From JBLHZY01 sp050633265 (lineage in GTDB: Bacteria; Pseudomonadota; Alphaproteobacteria; Rhodobacterales; Rhodobacteraceae), in assembly GCA_050633265.1 (NCBI GenBank), contig JBOEGE010000004.1:434001-498000 (forward strand): 64,000 nucleotides of DNA. Reading direction: 5' to 3'. The notes under the pieces are model-generated. The model ran no database searches, was not told the DNA's origin, and saw only the letters and a program-made list of their open reading frames with translations. A program made the position numbers and the translations under genes. Shown here in pieces: positions 16,473-25,987 of this stretch. Positions within the stretch are counted from its first letter, which is position 1, and each line of letters starts with the position of its first letter.

Positions 16473-17099
16473 ATGAGCAAGATTGAAGCGGTTGTTTTCG
16501 ATATCGGAAACGTGCTGATCGAGTGGCAGCCAGAGCGGCTTTATGATGCGGTGATTGGCGAGGCGCGGCGGCGCGAAATGTTTGCTGCCGTTGATCTGCA
16601 CGGCATGAATGACGAGATTGATCGCGGCGCGCCGTTCAAAGAAACGATCTATGATATGGCCGCCGCCACGCCGGAATTTGGCGATGAAATTCGCATGTGG
16701 CATGATCGCTGGATCGAAATGGCGCGCCCGGCCATTTCGCATTCTGTGGCTTTGCTGCGCCGGTTGCGCGCCAAGGGTATCCCTGTGTTTTCGCTAACAA
16801 ATTTTGGTATTGGCAGCTTTGATTATGCCTGCACCCAGTATGATTTTCTTACTGAATTTGATCGCAGTTATGTTTCAGGGCACATGGGGGTGATCAAGCC
16901 AGATCCGCAGATCTATGCGATGGTTGAGGCCGATTGCGGGCATGCGCCGGGCGCGCTTTTGTTTGCGGATGATCGGGCCGATAATATCGCGGCGGCAGAG
17001 GCGCGCGGCTGGAACGGGCATCTGTTTGACGGGCCTCAAGGCTGGGCGGATCGCCTTGTTGCGGAAGGGTTGCTGAGTGCTTCAGAAGCCGCAGCCTGA
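16473..17099 (+). CDS. HAD-IA family hydrolase (YihX-like phosphatase)
   Basis: A 208-residue HAD-superfamily protein. Motif I is FDIGNVLIEW with the nucleophile Asp10, motif II SLTNFG near residue 107, motif III the lysine in GVIKPDPQIY, and motif IV FADDRADN near 165. The DxGNV form of motif I is like E. coli YihX (glucose-1-phosphate phosphatase) and 2-haloacid dehalogenase relatives. A phosphatase acting on a small sugar or nucleotide is likely; the substrate is unknown. It follows the YaiI gene by nine bases with an AGGAG site (in TTAGGAGCAGG), so the two are probably co-transcribed. Confidence 0.87.
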   Translation: MSKIEAVVFDIGNVLIEWQPERLYDAVIGEARRREMFAAVDLHGMNDEIDRGAPFKETIYDMAAATPEFGDEIRMWHDRWIEMARPAISHSVALLRRLRAKGIPVFSLTNFGIGSFDYACTQYDFLTEFDRSYVSGHMGVIKPDPQIYAMVEADCGHAPGALLFADDRADNIAAAEARGWNGHLFDGPQGWADRLVAEGLLSASEAAA

Positions 17100-17188
17100 G
17101 GCGTTTGTTTCGCGCAGGCTTGAGCGGCGGGCCGCCCTCGCGTAAGCCTGAAGTATGGCGCTGATTTGGGCGCATTGGAGGGTTTGTT

Positions 17189-18121
17189 TTGGGTTGGTTT
17201 TTGATTTTTCTATTGGTGCTGATTGGCGCCATCGCGGCCACGCCCTATGTGCTTGAAGCGCGCCGAAAAGGCCTTTCCAAACGCATGCGCAATGATGCGC
17301 CGGGGCGTTTTGCCAAGCTCTCGGATGGGCAAACCTATTATCAGTGGCATGGGCCTTTGGATGGGCAGGTTTTGGTCTGTGTGCATGGGCTGACAACGCC
17401 GAGTTTTGTCTTTGACGGCTTGGTGCGCAGCCTTACGATGATGGGGTTTCGGGTTCTTACTTATGATCTTTATGGGCGTGGGTTTTCGGACAATCCGCGC
17501 GGCGCGCAAACGCGGACTTTCTTTATTCGCCAGCTGCGCGAATTATTGCAAGATCAAGAAATCACAGAAGAATTTTCCCTGCTTGGCTATTCAATGGGCG
17601 GTACGATCGCGACGATTCTGGCCGCAGAGGAATCTGATCGGGTTGATCGTTTGATCCTGCTTGCCCCTGCGGGCATGGGGTATGCGCCGGCAAAAATCGA
17701 AGCCTTCATGCGCGATACGCCAGTGATTGGCGATTGGCTGCATCGCGCGATTGGCGGGGCTTTGTTGCGCCGGTGGCTGTCTGCGCTTCAAGGTGTTCCG
17801 ACGGCGGTTGAGGGCATCGTTGCGCGCCAAACAGAGCAAACCCATCGGCGCGGATTTTTGCCTGCGGTTTTGTCGAGCCAGCGGCATATGTTGAGCGAAA
17901 ACACCGATGAGGAAATGGCCGAGCTGCGCCGCATTTACGTCCCTATCCTGGCGATCTGGGGCGAAGAGGATGCGATCATTCCGCAGGCCGCGATTGGGCA
18001 TTTGGCGCGGGTCAACCGCGATGCGCGCCAAGTGACGATCCCAGAGGCAAGCCATTGGTTGCCGATCACCCACCCGCGCGAGGTGATGGCCGCTATTCAG
18101 GAATTTATGCGCGAAACCTAA
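17189..18121 (+). CDS. Membrane-anchored alpha/beta hydrolase
   Basis: A 310-residue alpha/beta-hydrolase with an N-terminal hydrophobic segment (residues 1-20) that probably anchors it to the inner membrane. The fold markers are VCVHGLTTPSF (oxyanion region, His66-Gly67), the nucleophile elbow GYSMGG with Ser135, an acidic residue in IWGEEDAII and a late His in EASHWLP. The TTG at 17189 is chosen because a GGAGGG site lies six bases upstream and it begins the hydrophobic segment. It converges on an MFS gene with only seven bases between stops. The substrate is unknown; esterase, lipase or thioesterase activity is possible. Confidence 0.85.
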   Translation: MGWFLIFLLVLIGAIAATPYVLEARRKGLSKRMRNDAPGRFAKLSDGQTYYQWHGPLDGQVLVCVHGLTTPSFVFDGLVRSLTMMGFRVLTYDLYGRGFSDNPRGAQTRTFFIRQLRELLQDQEITEEFSLLGYSMGGTIATILAAEESDRVDRLILLAPAGMGYAPAKIEAFMRDTPVIGDWLHRAIGGALLRRWLSALQGVPTAVEGIVARQTEQTHRRGFLPAVLSSQRHMLSENTDEEMAELRRIYVPILAIWGEEDAIIPQAAIGHLARVNRDARQVTIPEASHWLPITHPREVMAAIQEFMRET

Positions 18122-18128
18122 GGCGCTA

Positions 18129-19400
18129 TCAGGCGGCGAGGTCTGCGCCTTTGCGCTGGCCAAGTGGGATCTCTTTGATCGGCAGATGCACGATGGCAGA
18201 GAGCACCCCAACCCCAACGCCGATCCACCAAACCAGCGTATAATCGCCGTAGATGTCATAGAGTTTCCCGCCAAGCCAGACCCCCATAAACGAGCCGACT
18301 TGGTGTGAGAAAAAGACGATGCCATAGAGGGTTCCCATATAGCGCAGCCCGTAGATATGCGCGACGAGGCCGGAAGTGAGCGGCACCGTGGCCAGCCAGA
18401 GCCCGCCCATAACGGTTGAGAAAATCAGCACCGAAGTTGGGGTGATGGGCAGGGCGATAAAGGCTGCGGCGGCGATGGCGCGCAGGGTGTAGATGCCGGT
18501 GAGAAGGTATTTTTTGGTGTATCTATTGCCAAGCCAGCCGGCGAAAAGTGTTCCTGCGATATTGGCGAGCCCGATGAGCGAAATGGCCGCCGCGCCCAAG
18601 GCGGCTGTGCTGGATATCCCCATTGAGGCCAGTGTTCCCGTGGGATCAATTGCGCCGCACATTTCGGTGATCAGGGCCGGGAAATGGGCCGTGATAAAGC
18701 CAAGCTGATAGCCGCAAGAGAAGAAGCCAAGGAAGATCAGCGAGAAGGTTGGATCGCGCGCCGCTTTGCCCAAAATCGCGCCGAGGCTTTCGTGCAGCTC
18801 GGCTTTGCTGGCGATTGGGGCCCCTTTTGGCGCGCGCATGATGGGCAGGATTGCCAGCACGGCGAGGATCGCGAAGGCGAAGATCACAAAGACGGTTTGC
18901 CATGGCAGGAAGGCCAGCAAGCTTTGGGCGATGGGCGCGCCGATGACTTGGCCTGCGGAGCCTGCTGCTGTTGCAATCGCCAGCGACATGGAGCGGTTCT
19001 TGTCTGAGGAGGCGCGGCCCACAACCGCGAGGATCACGCCAAAGCCTGTGCCTGCGATCCCGAATCCAACAAGAATTTCAAGGAATTGGTGAGCAGCAGG
19101 TGTTGTTGCCATGGACGAGAGCAAAAGCCCAATTGCATAGAGCACAGCGCCAAAGATGATCGCTTTTCGGTCGCCAATCTTTTCGGCCATGGCCCCAAAG
19201 ATCGGCTGGCCGATGCCCCAGGCGAGGTTCTGAATCGCAATCGCCAGCGAGAAATCCGAGCGCAGCCAGCCAAATTCATTCGCGATGGGCAGTTGAAACA
19301 TCCCAAAGGAGGCACGGATCGCGAAGTTGACGATGATGATCACGCAGCCGCCGATCAGGATCGGGGTGAGCAGGCGGGTTGTCGTTTGGGAATTGGTCAT
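18129..19400 (-). CDS. MFS transporter
   Basis: A 423-residue polytopic protein with about 12 transmembrane helices. Loop 2-3 has GAMAEKIGDRKAI and the C-terminal half has AGWLGNRYTKKYLL at the matching position, both typical of the major facilitator superfamily. The long helices and SFGMFQLPIANEFGW start resemble monocarboxylate/oxalate-formate antiporter-like MFS carriers. It is divergent from zapE with 112 bases between the starts and unrelated to it in function. The substrate cannot be deduced. Confidence 0.87.
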   Translation of the reverse strand: MTNSQTTTRLLTPILIGGCVIIIVNFAIRASFGMFQLPIANEFGWLRSDFSLAIAIQNLAWGIGQPIFGAMAEKIGDRKAIIFGAVLYAIGLLLSSMATTPAAHQFLEILVGFGIAGTGFGVILAVVGRASSDKNRSMSLAIATAAGSAGQVIGAPIAQSLLAFLPWQTVFVIFAFAILAVLAILPIMRAPKGAPIASKAELHESLGAILGKAARDPTFSLIFLGFFSCGYQLGFITAHFPALITEMCGAIDPTGTLASMGISSTAALGAAAISLIGLANIAGTLFAGWLGNRYTKKYLLTGIYTLRAIAAAAFIALPITPTSVLIFSTVMGGLWLATVPLTSGLVAHIYGLRYMGTLYGIVFFSHQVGSFMGVWLGGKLYDIYGDYTLVWWIGVGVGVLSAIVHLPIKEIPLGQRKGADLAA

Positions 19401-19512
19401 ACTGGCTCCTTATTGTGCATCATTCAGGGAAATCGGGCCCAGCGTCAATTCATGGATTGTTCGCGCATCCATTCGCTTTCCTTATGGGACAGGTTTGGCT
19501 AAGAGCAGGCGC

Positions 19513-20613
19513 ATGACTATGACGATCCAAGATATATATGCTGCGCGCGTGGCCGCGGGGGCGCTGCGCTCTGATCCGGCGCAGGTCGCGGTTTTGCCGA
19601 TGCTTGAGGTGATCCGCGAGGGGCTGCAAGGGATGGGCGCGGCGGGCGCGGGCAAGGGGCTGTTGCGCGGGTTGTTTTCGCGCGGGTCTGGCGATGAATT
19701 GCCCAAGGGCCTTTATCTTTGGGGCGGCGTTGGGCGCGGCAAATCAATGGTGATGGATCTGTTTTTTGAGGCGGTGGATGCGCCCAAGCGGCGGGTGCAT
19801 TTTCATGCTTTCATGCAGGAGGTTCATGCCGCCCTTCATGCCGCGCGCGCACGCGGGGTTGAGGATGCGTTGCGCCCTGTTGGTCAAGAGATTGCCGGCT
19901 CTGTTCGTTTGCTGTGTTTTGATGAGATGCAGATCAGCGATATTACCGATGCGATGCTTGTTGGCCGTTTGTTTGAGATGCTTTTTGAGGCGGGGGTTGT
20001 TGTTGTAACAACCTCCAATCGCCCCCCGGATGAGCTTTATAAAGATGGGCTCAATCGCCAGCTGTTCCTTCCCTTTATTGAGGTGTTGAAAGACAAGCTT
20101 GAGGTCCATCACCTGCACTCGCCAGTTGATTATCGCCAGGGGCGGCTTACGGGAACACCTGTGTATTTTACCCCGGTAAATGCCGAGGCGCGCGCGGCGA
20201 TGGATGATATTTGGCGCGATTTAACTGGCGGCGCGGCCGAGCCGTTGACGCTTCGGGTTAACAAGCGCGATGTGGTGATCCCTGCGTTTCGCGATGGCAT
20301 TGGGCGGGCTAGTTTCTGGGAGCTCTGCGGCAAGATGCTTGGCGCGGCGGATTATCTTGCGATTGCGGATGCTGTGCGGGTTTTGTTGCTTGAGGATGTG
20401 CCGGCTTTGGGGCGCAGCAATTTCAACGAGGCCAAGCGATTTGTGACCTTGATTGATGCGCTTTATGAGGCGCAAGTGCGGCTTGTGATCTCGGCGGCGG
20501 CCGAGCCAGAGAACCTGTATCTTGAGGGCGAGGGGACGTTTGAATTTGAACGCACCGCCAGCCGCTTGCGAGAGATGCAGGATCAGGATTGGGGCAGCGA
20601 GAGCGCCGAATAA
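19513..20613 (+). CDS. zapE: ZapE/AFG1-type ATPase
   Basis: A 366-residue cytosolic P-loop ATPase. Walker A is GGVGRGKSMVMD near residue 75 and Walker B LLCFDEMQISDI near 135. The TSNRPPDELYKDGLNR segment and the C-terminal LIDALYEAQVRLVISA block are characteristic of the AFG1/ZapE family. In E. coli ZapE binds FtsZ and acts in division under stress; mitochondrial relatives aid turnover of respiratory complexes. I chose the ATG at 19513 (MTMTIQD), near an AGCAGG site, over longer in-frame starts that run into the divergent MFS promoter region. It stands alone on its strand. Confidence 0.92.
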   Translation: MTMTIQDIYAARVAAGALRSDPAQVAVLPMLEVIREGLQGMGAAGAGKGLLRGLFSRGSGDELPKGLYLWGGVGRGKSMVMDLFFEAVDAPKRRVHFHAFMQEVHAALHAARARGVEDALRPVGQEIAGSVRLLCFDEMQISDITDAMLVGRLFEMLFEAGVVVVTTSNRPPDELYKDGLNRQLFLPFIEVLKDKLEVHHLHSPVDYRQGRLTGTPVYFTPVNAEARAAMDDIWRDLTGGAAEPLTLRVNKRDVVIPAFRDGIGRASFWELCGKMLGAADYLAIADAVRVLLLEDVPALGRSNFNEAKRFVTLIDALYEAQVRLVISAAAEPENLYLEGEGTFEFERTASRLREMQDQDWGSESAE

Positions 20614-20637
20614 GCGCCGCCCGCTGCCCTCTATTTC

Positions 20638-21762
20638 TTACTTCGGAATAACCAGCCGCTGGCCGATTTGGATTTTGCTCGCGCTTGTGAGCTTGTCCTT
20701 ATTGGCCTCAAAGATGCGGGTGTATTGCGATGTATCGCCGTAATAGAGCAGCGCGATATAGGCAAGGCTATCGCCGGAAGTAACGCGATATGTGCGGCCT
20801 GGCCCAAGAGGGGGCGCGGGCGGAATATCGGGGCGGCGCACGGCTGTGCTGGCCACGCTTGCAGTGTTTGATGCGGCGGTCACTTTGGTTGAGGAAACAG
20901 CATTTTCAGCGCGCGCTTTTGATGCGATCGAGGCAAGCAATGTGCGGGTGTCGACTTTGCCATCTGATGTGACCATTTCCGCAGGGATCACCACCATGCC
21001 GGATTTTTCAGCGTGGCGCAGCAGATCGTCGAATTCCTCTTCGCCGCCCTCGGTAAGCGATTGCACGATGAGATCCTCAAGCCCTTTCTTTTGCTCTTCT
21101 TCGGGCTTGCCACGCAGCGCCGAAAGGCTGGCCAAAACGCCGTTGGTCATGTCTTGCATTTCGGCGTTGGGGGCAGGTTTGGCGGCGGCCTCTTCTTCTT
21201 TGGCCTCCTCCTCTTTTTCTTCCTCATCGCTGATGGTCACGCCAAGATCGGCCAAAACCGAACGGGTCAGCGCGCGGACGCGATCTTGATCCGTATCGCC
21301 TTCGGCGTTTTGCGCCAGTTCAACGATTGTTGCCATTTGCTCGGCGTTGCTGCGCTGTTGAAAGACTTGCGGCTCGGCTTCAACGGCGGCCAGTTCAGGG
21401 CGCGGCGTTGGGGCGATTTTGCGCGGGGTTTTGCCCGTTGTTTGCGGCGCGACAGTATCGGTGATCCCGGTCACTTCGGCCAATGCGGCGGCAACCGCTT
21501 GGCTTGTATGCGCGGCAACGGCCTCGGGGCTTGAGCTTGGGGGGGTGAGGCTTGCCAATTGTGCGGGCTTAGCTGCTGAATTTGCAGGCGTGACAGTGGC
21601 AATAGTGGGAGCGGCGGCGGCAGTTGTAGTGGCGCGCGGTGCGGGCTCTTGGGCGATGATGCTCGTTGTTTTGGCAGTCGTCCCATCGGCATCCGGCACA
21701 AGCAGCATCACCACGATCAGCACCATTAGGGTGACCGCTGAGGCCGAAAGCACTTTAAGCAT
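20638..21762 (-). CDS. LysM-domain membrane-anchored protein
   Basis: A 374-residue protein with an N-terminal transmembrane anchor (LSASAVTLMVLIVVMLLV) and a long low-complexity Ala/Thr/Pro/Glu-rich stalk with an acidic EEEKEEEAKEEEAAAK run. A C-terminal LysM domain covers about the last 50 residues (TYRVTSGDSLAYIALLYYG ... IQIGQRLVIPK). LysM binds peptidoglycan N-acetylglucosamine, so the protein probably spans the periplasm from inner membrane to wall. I start at ATG 21762 because an AAGGA site is seven bases upstream and the anchor begins there. It follows the degenerate rhodanese gene by 35 bases and is probably its operon partner. Confidence 0.82.
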   Translation of the reverse strand: MLKVLSASAVTLMVLIVVMLLVPDADGTTAKTTSIIAQEPAPRATTTAAAAPTIATVTPANSAAKPAQLASLTPPSSSPEAVAAHTSQAVAAALAEVTGITDTVAPQTTGKTPRKIAPTPRPELAAVEAEPQVFQQRSNAEQMATIVELAQNAEGDTDQDRVRALTRSVLADLGVTISDEEEKEEEAKEEEAAAKPAPNAEMQDMTNGVLASLSALRGKPEEEQKKGLEDLIVQSLTEGGEEEFDDLLRHAEKSGMVVIPAEMVTSDGKVDTRTLLASIASKARAENAVSSTKVTAASNTASVASTAVRRPDIPPAPPLGPGRTYRVTSGDSLAYIALLYYGDTSQYTRIFEANKDKLTSASKIQIGQRLVIPK

Positions 21763-21797
21763 ATCGATATCCTTCAGGTTCATCTTCATCGGTCTGA

Positions 21798-22424
21798 TCA
21801 TTGTGACGAGACTGTGAGGCCGAGCATCAGCCAAGACTGAAGGCCGCCACGGTAAAATTTGAGCTTTTCAGCCGGGTAGCCTGCATCCAGTAGGCTCAGG
21901 ATCGAAGCGCTGGCTTCGTTGCTCCAAGGGCCATGGGTGAGGAAGGCGAGCTCGACCGCGCTGTCAAAGTTCCAAACACCATCGCTTTCGCTGGCGCCCA
22001 GAGCTTTCAGGATTTCACCGCGGTAAGGATTGACTTTGTGCAGCGTGCTGTCGGGGATGTTGATTGCGCCGGGGACCGAGCCTTTTTGATACCACGCAGG
22101 GACGCGGCTATCGACGAGAATGCCAAGCCCTTGGCCGACTTTGGCTTCAAGGAAATCGATCACTTCAAGTTCCCCAAGCGTTTGGACGCCATTGGCAACT
22201 TGCAGCGGTTCGATGCAATAGGGCGGGCAGGCGCGCGATGTGCGGGCGAATTCGCCGGTCAGCATGTTCTCTTTGTCTTGGACGCGCGAGATGGTGATCG
22301 TTTGCCCGGCAATATCAATCGAACGCGTGCTTAGATCTTGTGTGATATTGACATCTTGCGCGGTGGCTTGCGTGGCAAATGAAAACCCCACAATGAATAG
22401 TGCAGAGCGAATATTTCGCAGCAT
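21798..22424 (-). CDS. Exported rhodanese-like protein without the catalytic cysteine
   Basis: A 208-residue protein with a signal peptide ending TQATAQ (residue 23) and a rhodanese domain from about residue 85 (VIDFLEAKVGQGLGILVDSRVPAWYQKGSVPGAINIP). The active-site loop reads THGPWSNEAS at 163-172, where catalytic rhodaneses have Cys-x-x-Gly; here Thr163 replaces the cysteine. Two cysteines before the domain (CPPYC, 66 and 70) are placed to form a disulfide. It is therefore likely a periplasmic binding or structural module, not a sulfurtransferase. A GGGGGA ribosome binding site precedes the start. The LysM gene follows on the same strand. Confidence 0.8.
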   Translation of the reverse strand: MLRNIRSALFIVGFSFATQATAQDVNITQDLSTRSIDIAGQTITISRVQDKENMLTGEFARTSRACPPYCIEPLQVANGVQTLGELEVIDFLEAKVGQGLGILVDSRVPAWYQKGSVPGAINIPDSTLHKVNPYRGEILKALGASESDGVWNFDSAVELAFLTHGPWSNEASASILSLLDAGYPAEKLKFYRGGLQSWLMLGLTVSSQ

Positions 22425-22600
22425 CGGTAATCCCCCAGATTTACTCGTCACACGGATAGTATGGCAGCTATGGTGCGAAAGCATTTGTTACTTAGTTATA
22501 CTACATTTTGATCGCTTGGGGCGTTTTGGTCAATATAAAGGGCGCTCCTCTAGGCGATTAGAGGGCGATTAAAGCGCGATTTCGGGCCAACTGCGGCGAA

Positions 22601-23875
22601 TTAGCCATTATCGCGCGCGATATGGCCCGCCAAGTAGAGCGATCCGCAGATCAGGATGCGCGCATCGGGCGCGGATTTGGTGATGGATGCGATTGCCTCA
22701 CCGACAGATTCGGCGCAAGTGGCAGGCAGACCAAGCGCCTTGGCGGCTTGCGCGGTTGCTTCTGCGGGCAATGTGTTTTGCTCGTCTGGGATGGATACGG
22801 CGGTAAGGCTTTGCGCTTCTTTTGCGAGCGGGCGCAGGAAACCGGCGATGTCTTTGGTGTTGAGCATGCCGCAGATCAGATGGGTCGGGCGTTTGGGAAG
22901 GCCTTTGAGCACTTCGGCAAGGGCAATTCCGGCGGCCGGGTTGTGCCCGCCATCGAGCCAAAGTTCGGCCGCGCCTGCTGCCTCAACCAGCGGCCCTTTG
23001 CGCAGGCGTTGCATCCGCGCAGGCCATTGGGCGCGGCTTACGGCGGCCTCGCAGGCGGCACTATCCACCCCCAAAGTGCGCAGGGCCGCAATGGCCATTC
23101 CGGCGTTTTGGATTTGATGCGCGCCGATCAGATTGGGCAGGGGCAGGTCAAGCAGTCCGGCCTCATCCGAATAGGCCATGCGCCCGTATTCTTGCGCGAT
23201 GTGCCAGTGCTGGCCGTAGCTTTGACGCGGTGCACCAAGGCGCGCGGCGCGGGCCTCGATCACTGTTTCACTGGCCTCTTCTTGAGGGCCAACGATGCAA
23301 GGCACGCCGCGCTTAAGGATGCCGGCCTTTTCGCCTGCGATCTCTTCCAATGTCTCGCCAAGGAATTGCTGATGATCGATTGAGACCGGGGTGATGATTG
23401 TTAGCGCCGGTTTTTCGATCACATTCGTGGCGTCCAGCCGCCCGCCAAGGCCGACCTCAAGCAAGGTGTAATCCGCGGGCGTGCGTGCAAAGGCAAGGAT
23501 CGCGGCGACGGTTGTGATCTCAAAATAGGTGATGCTCGCGCCCTTGTTGGCCGCGTAGCATTCGTCCAAAACGGCGCTTAGGGCCTCTTCGGAAATCAGC
23601 TCGCCTGCAAGGCGGATGCGTTCGTGAAAACGGGCCAGATGCGGGGATGTATAGGCGTGAACGCGCTTTCCCGCCGCCTCAAGCCCGGCGCGGATCATCG
23701 CTTGGGTCGAGCCTTTGCCATTGGTGCCTGCGATATGGATCACAGGGGGCAGATCGTTTTGCGGATTGCCAAGCGCCTCGAGCAGCGGCCAGACGCGATT
23801 CAGCGTAAGATCAATGACCTTAGGGTGGAGCGACATCATCCGCGCAAGGATGATATCGGAATTGGCTTGGCTCAC
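22601..23875 (-). CDS. folC: Bifunctional dihydrofolate/folylpolyglutamate synthase
   Basis: A 424-residue Mur-ligase family enzyme that joins glutamate to dihydropteroate and then to folates. The ATP-binding P-loop is HIAGTNGKGSTQAM near residue 50, with the family's TSPHLARFHERIR and DYTLLEVGLGGRLDATNV blocks and a C-terminal LWLDGGHNPAAG. The length is standard. Its start overlaps the accD stop by four bases (ATGA), giving the conserved accD-folC operon found in many bacteria. Confidence 0.95.
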   Translation of the reverse strand: MSQANSDIILARMMSLHPKVIDLTLNRVWPLLEALGNPQNDLPPVIHIAGTNGKGSTQAMIRAGLEAAGKRVHAYTSPHLARFHERIRLAGELISEEALSAVLDECYAANKGASITYFEITTVAAILAFARTPADYTLLEVGLGGRLDATNVIEKPALTIITPVSIDHQQFLGETLEEIAGEKAGILKRGVPCIVGPQEEASETVIEARAARLGAPRQSYGQHWHIAQEYGRMAYSDEAGLLDLPLPNLIGAHQIQNAGMAIAALRTLGVDSAACEAAVSRAQWPARMQRLRKGPLVEAAGAAELWLDGGHNPAAGIALAEVLKGLPKRPTHLICGMLNTKDIAGFLRPLAKEAQSLTAVSIPDEQNTLPAEATAQAAKALGLPATCAESVGEAIASITKSAPDARILICGSLYLAGHIARDNG

Positions 23876-24864
23876 TTTTTGGCAGCTTTGCTAGCGGCGG
23901 CTTTTGAGGCCTCTTTTTCTGCGAGCGCAGCAGCGGCGGCATCGCGCGCCTCTTGCGGGATGGGCGCTGCGGCCTCGGTCTCGTTTGGTGCGGGAAGCTC
24001 GGCCGCGACGGGCGGCGGCATGCCCAAAAGCATCCGGGTGATGGTGATCAGCTCATCGCGCAACTGGCTGCGCGGGGTGACCCGATCCAGCATCCCGTGA
24101 TCGAGAAGGTATTCCGAGCGCTGGAACCCTTCGGGCAGTTTTTCGCGGATTGTTTGCTCAATCACGCGCGGCCCGGCAAAGCAAATCAGCGCGTTTGGCT
24201 CAGCAATATGGACATCGCCAAGCATGGCATAAGAGGCCGTAACGCCGCCCGATGTTGGGTTGGTCAGCACAACGATATAGGGCAGGCCCGCTTCTTTGAG
24301 CATCTCAACCGCGACAGTTGTGCGGGGCATTTGCATCAGGCTGAGAATGCCTTCTTGCATGCGCGCGCCACCAGCTGCAGAGAAGAGGATCAGCGGGCGT
24401 TTCAGCTCAATCGCGCGCATAGCGGCGGCGATGATCGCATTGCCCACATACATCCCCATAGAGCCGCCCATGAAGGTGAAATCCTGAACAGCCGCCACGA
24501 TCGGCGTGCGGCCCATTTCGCCCTCTGCAATCAGCATTGCCTCAGCTTCGCCGGTCGTCTTTTGGGCCGCTTTCATCCGCTCGGGATATTTCTTTTGATC
24601 GCGAAAGTGCAGCGGATCGGCAATCGGCGCAGGCACAGCGATTTCGGTAAAGGCCCCGCCATCAAAAAGGCTGGTCAGCCGTTCGCGGGCCGAAAGCGCC
24701 ATGTGATGATCGCAATTGGTGCAAACATTCAGATTGTCGCTAAGCTCGCGGTGAAACAGCATCGTGCCGCACTCGGAACATTTCGTCCAAAGATTATCGG
24801 GGACTTCTCTGCGCGAGAAGATCGAATTGATCGTGGGGCGAACGTAATTGGTAATCCAGTTCAT
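23872..24864 (-). CDS. accD: Acetyl-CoA carboxylase carboxyltransferase subunit beta
   Basis: A 330-residue subunit that transfers the carboxyl group from biotin to acetyl-CoA, making malonyl-CoA for fatty acid synthesis. The N-terminal zinc ribbon has Cys29, Cys32, Cys48 and Cys51 (KCSECG ... CTNCDHHM), followed by the crotonase-fold core with FMGGSMGMYVGN and SAAGGARMQEG. I start at MNWITNYVRP, the usual N terminus; an ATG four codons earlier is possible. The tail after about residue 285 is Ala/Glu/Lys-rich low complexity, longer than the E. coli protein. It is translationally coupled to folC. Confidence 0.95.
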   Translation of the reverse strand: MNWITNYVRPTINSIFSRREVPDNLWTKCSECGTMLFHRELSDNLNVCTNCDHHMALSARERLTSLFDGGAFTEIAVPAPIADPLHFRDQKKYPERMKAAQKTTGEAEAMLIAEGEMGRTPIVAAVQDFTFMGGSMGMYVGNAIIAAAMRAIELKRPLILFSAAGGARMQEGILSLMQMPRTTVAVEMLKEAGLPYIVVLTNPTSGGVTASYAMLGDVHIAEPNALICFAGPRVIEQTIREKLPEGFQRSEYLLDHGMLDRVTPRSQLRDELITITRMLLGMPPPVAAELPAPNETEAAAPIPQEARDAAAAALAEKEASKAAASKAAKK

Positions 24865-24926
24865 CGGGGCCTGCATGCGTTGGACTGTGTTTCACTTCAA
24901 ATAAGCTGGGCGCGCGCGAAATGCAA

Positions 24927-25808
24927 TCAGCGCCTGATCGCGATGCGGCAAGTAAGCCAGGCGACGAGCAAATGGAGGAGATCAAGGAGCATTGGCGCAG
25001 AAAGCAGCTCGATGTCGCTTAAGAAGAAGGGATGATGATAGAGCGCCAGCCCCGAGAAGCTATCTGGCATTGCCACAAGCAGCATTGCGGCGGCATTATT
25101 GACCAGATGCAGCGCGATGGCAGGCCCAAGCGAGCCGCTGCGTGCGGTAAGATCGGCAGCAGCCACCCCAAAGAGCAGCGCCCAGATGACGATAAATGGG
25201 GCCAGTTCGCCATTTTCAGAGCTAAAATGGCCAAGGGCAAAGAGGGTTGCGGGGATGAGCATCCAGATGATTGGCGATTTGAAGCGGGCCGCGAGTTGTT
25301 GCTGAAGATAGCCGCGAAACATGATCTCTTCGGTGCTGACTTGGACCAAGATACCAAGCAGAGCGAGGGGCAGGAGGGCGAGCCATTTGCCAAAATTAAG
25401 ATTGGCAATCAGCGGCTCGCCTTCGCCTGAGGGGATCAGGAAAAGCGCGACCGTAAGGATCATGAGCAGCCGGATACAGCGCCAGAAATCAGGAAGTGCC
25501 GCGCCAATGGGCCCGATCAGGCTTTGCAGCCCGCGTTTGTGCAGCAATTTGGCGGCGCCGACAGTGGCTGTGAGCGTAAGTCCAAAGGAAAAGAGCAGGA
25601 AGAGAACCGCGCCGGGCGTGTTTCCCAATGGCTCGGCAAGCAATGTGTAACGCGCCCAATCGGGGAAGGCATTGCCGACTGCGCCAAAGGCAAGGGCGTT
25701 CAGGATTGAAGCGGTGATCAGGATCGCCACGAAGCCAGCAATCGTGCGCCAAATCTCGGATCGCGCTTTGGCGGGCTCTGTCATCCATGAGTGGCGTTGG
25801 TATTGCAT
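24927..25808 (-). CDS. CPBP family intramembrane glutamic endopeptidase
   Basis: A 293-residue membrane protein with about eight hydrophobic helices. The CPBP (CAAX protease and bacteriocin-processing) signature is present: EEIMFRGYLQ near residue 165 (motif EExxxR) and a following FALGHF segment with the conserved His. Family members are intramembrane proteases or Abi-type proteins; the substrate is unknown. A GGAG site lies ahead of the chosen ATG. It overlaps nothing and is divergent from ilvD with a 179-base gap. No bacteriocin genes are next to it. Confidence 0.87.
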   Translation of the reverse strand: MQYQRHSWMTEPAKARSEIWRTIAGFVAILITASILNALAFGAVGNAFPDWARYTLLAEPLGNTPGAVLFLLFSFGLTLTATVGAAKLLHKRGLQSLIGPIGAALPDFWRCIRLLMILTVALFLIPSGEGEPLIANLNFGKWLALLPLALLGILVQVSTEEIMFRGYLQQQLAARFKSPIIWMLIPATLFALGHFSSENGELAPFIVIWALLFGVAAADLTARSGSLGPAIALHLVNNAAAMLLVAMPDSFSGLALYHHPFFLSDIELLSAPMLLDLLHLLVAWLTCRIAIRR

Positions 25809-25987
25809 TGGCGCTCCGCTGTTTGGTGCAACCTAAGCGGGCGTTTGCGGGGATGCAATCTGTTGGGGCGATGCAAATTGCGCGGCCTATGTTATGTGGG
25901 GTTTTGCGGCCGATTTGGCGCAATCGCGCTTGTGAAATGCGCCCCCGTAGCCTATGCCAACTTGGATTTCAGACGGGAGGCCCAGCC

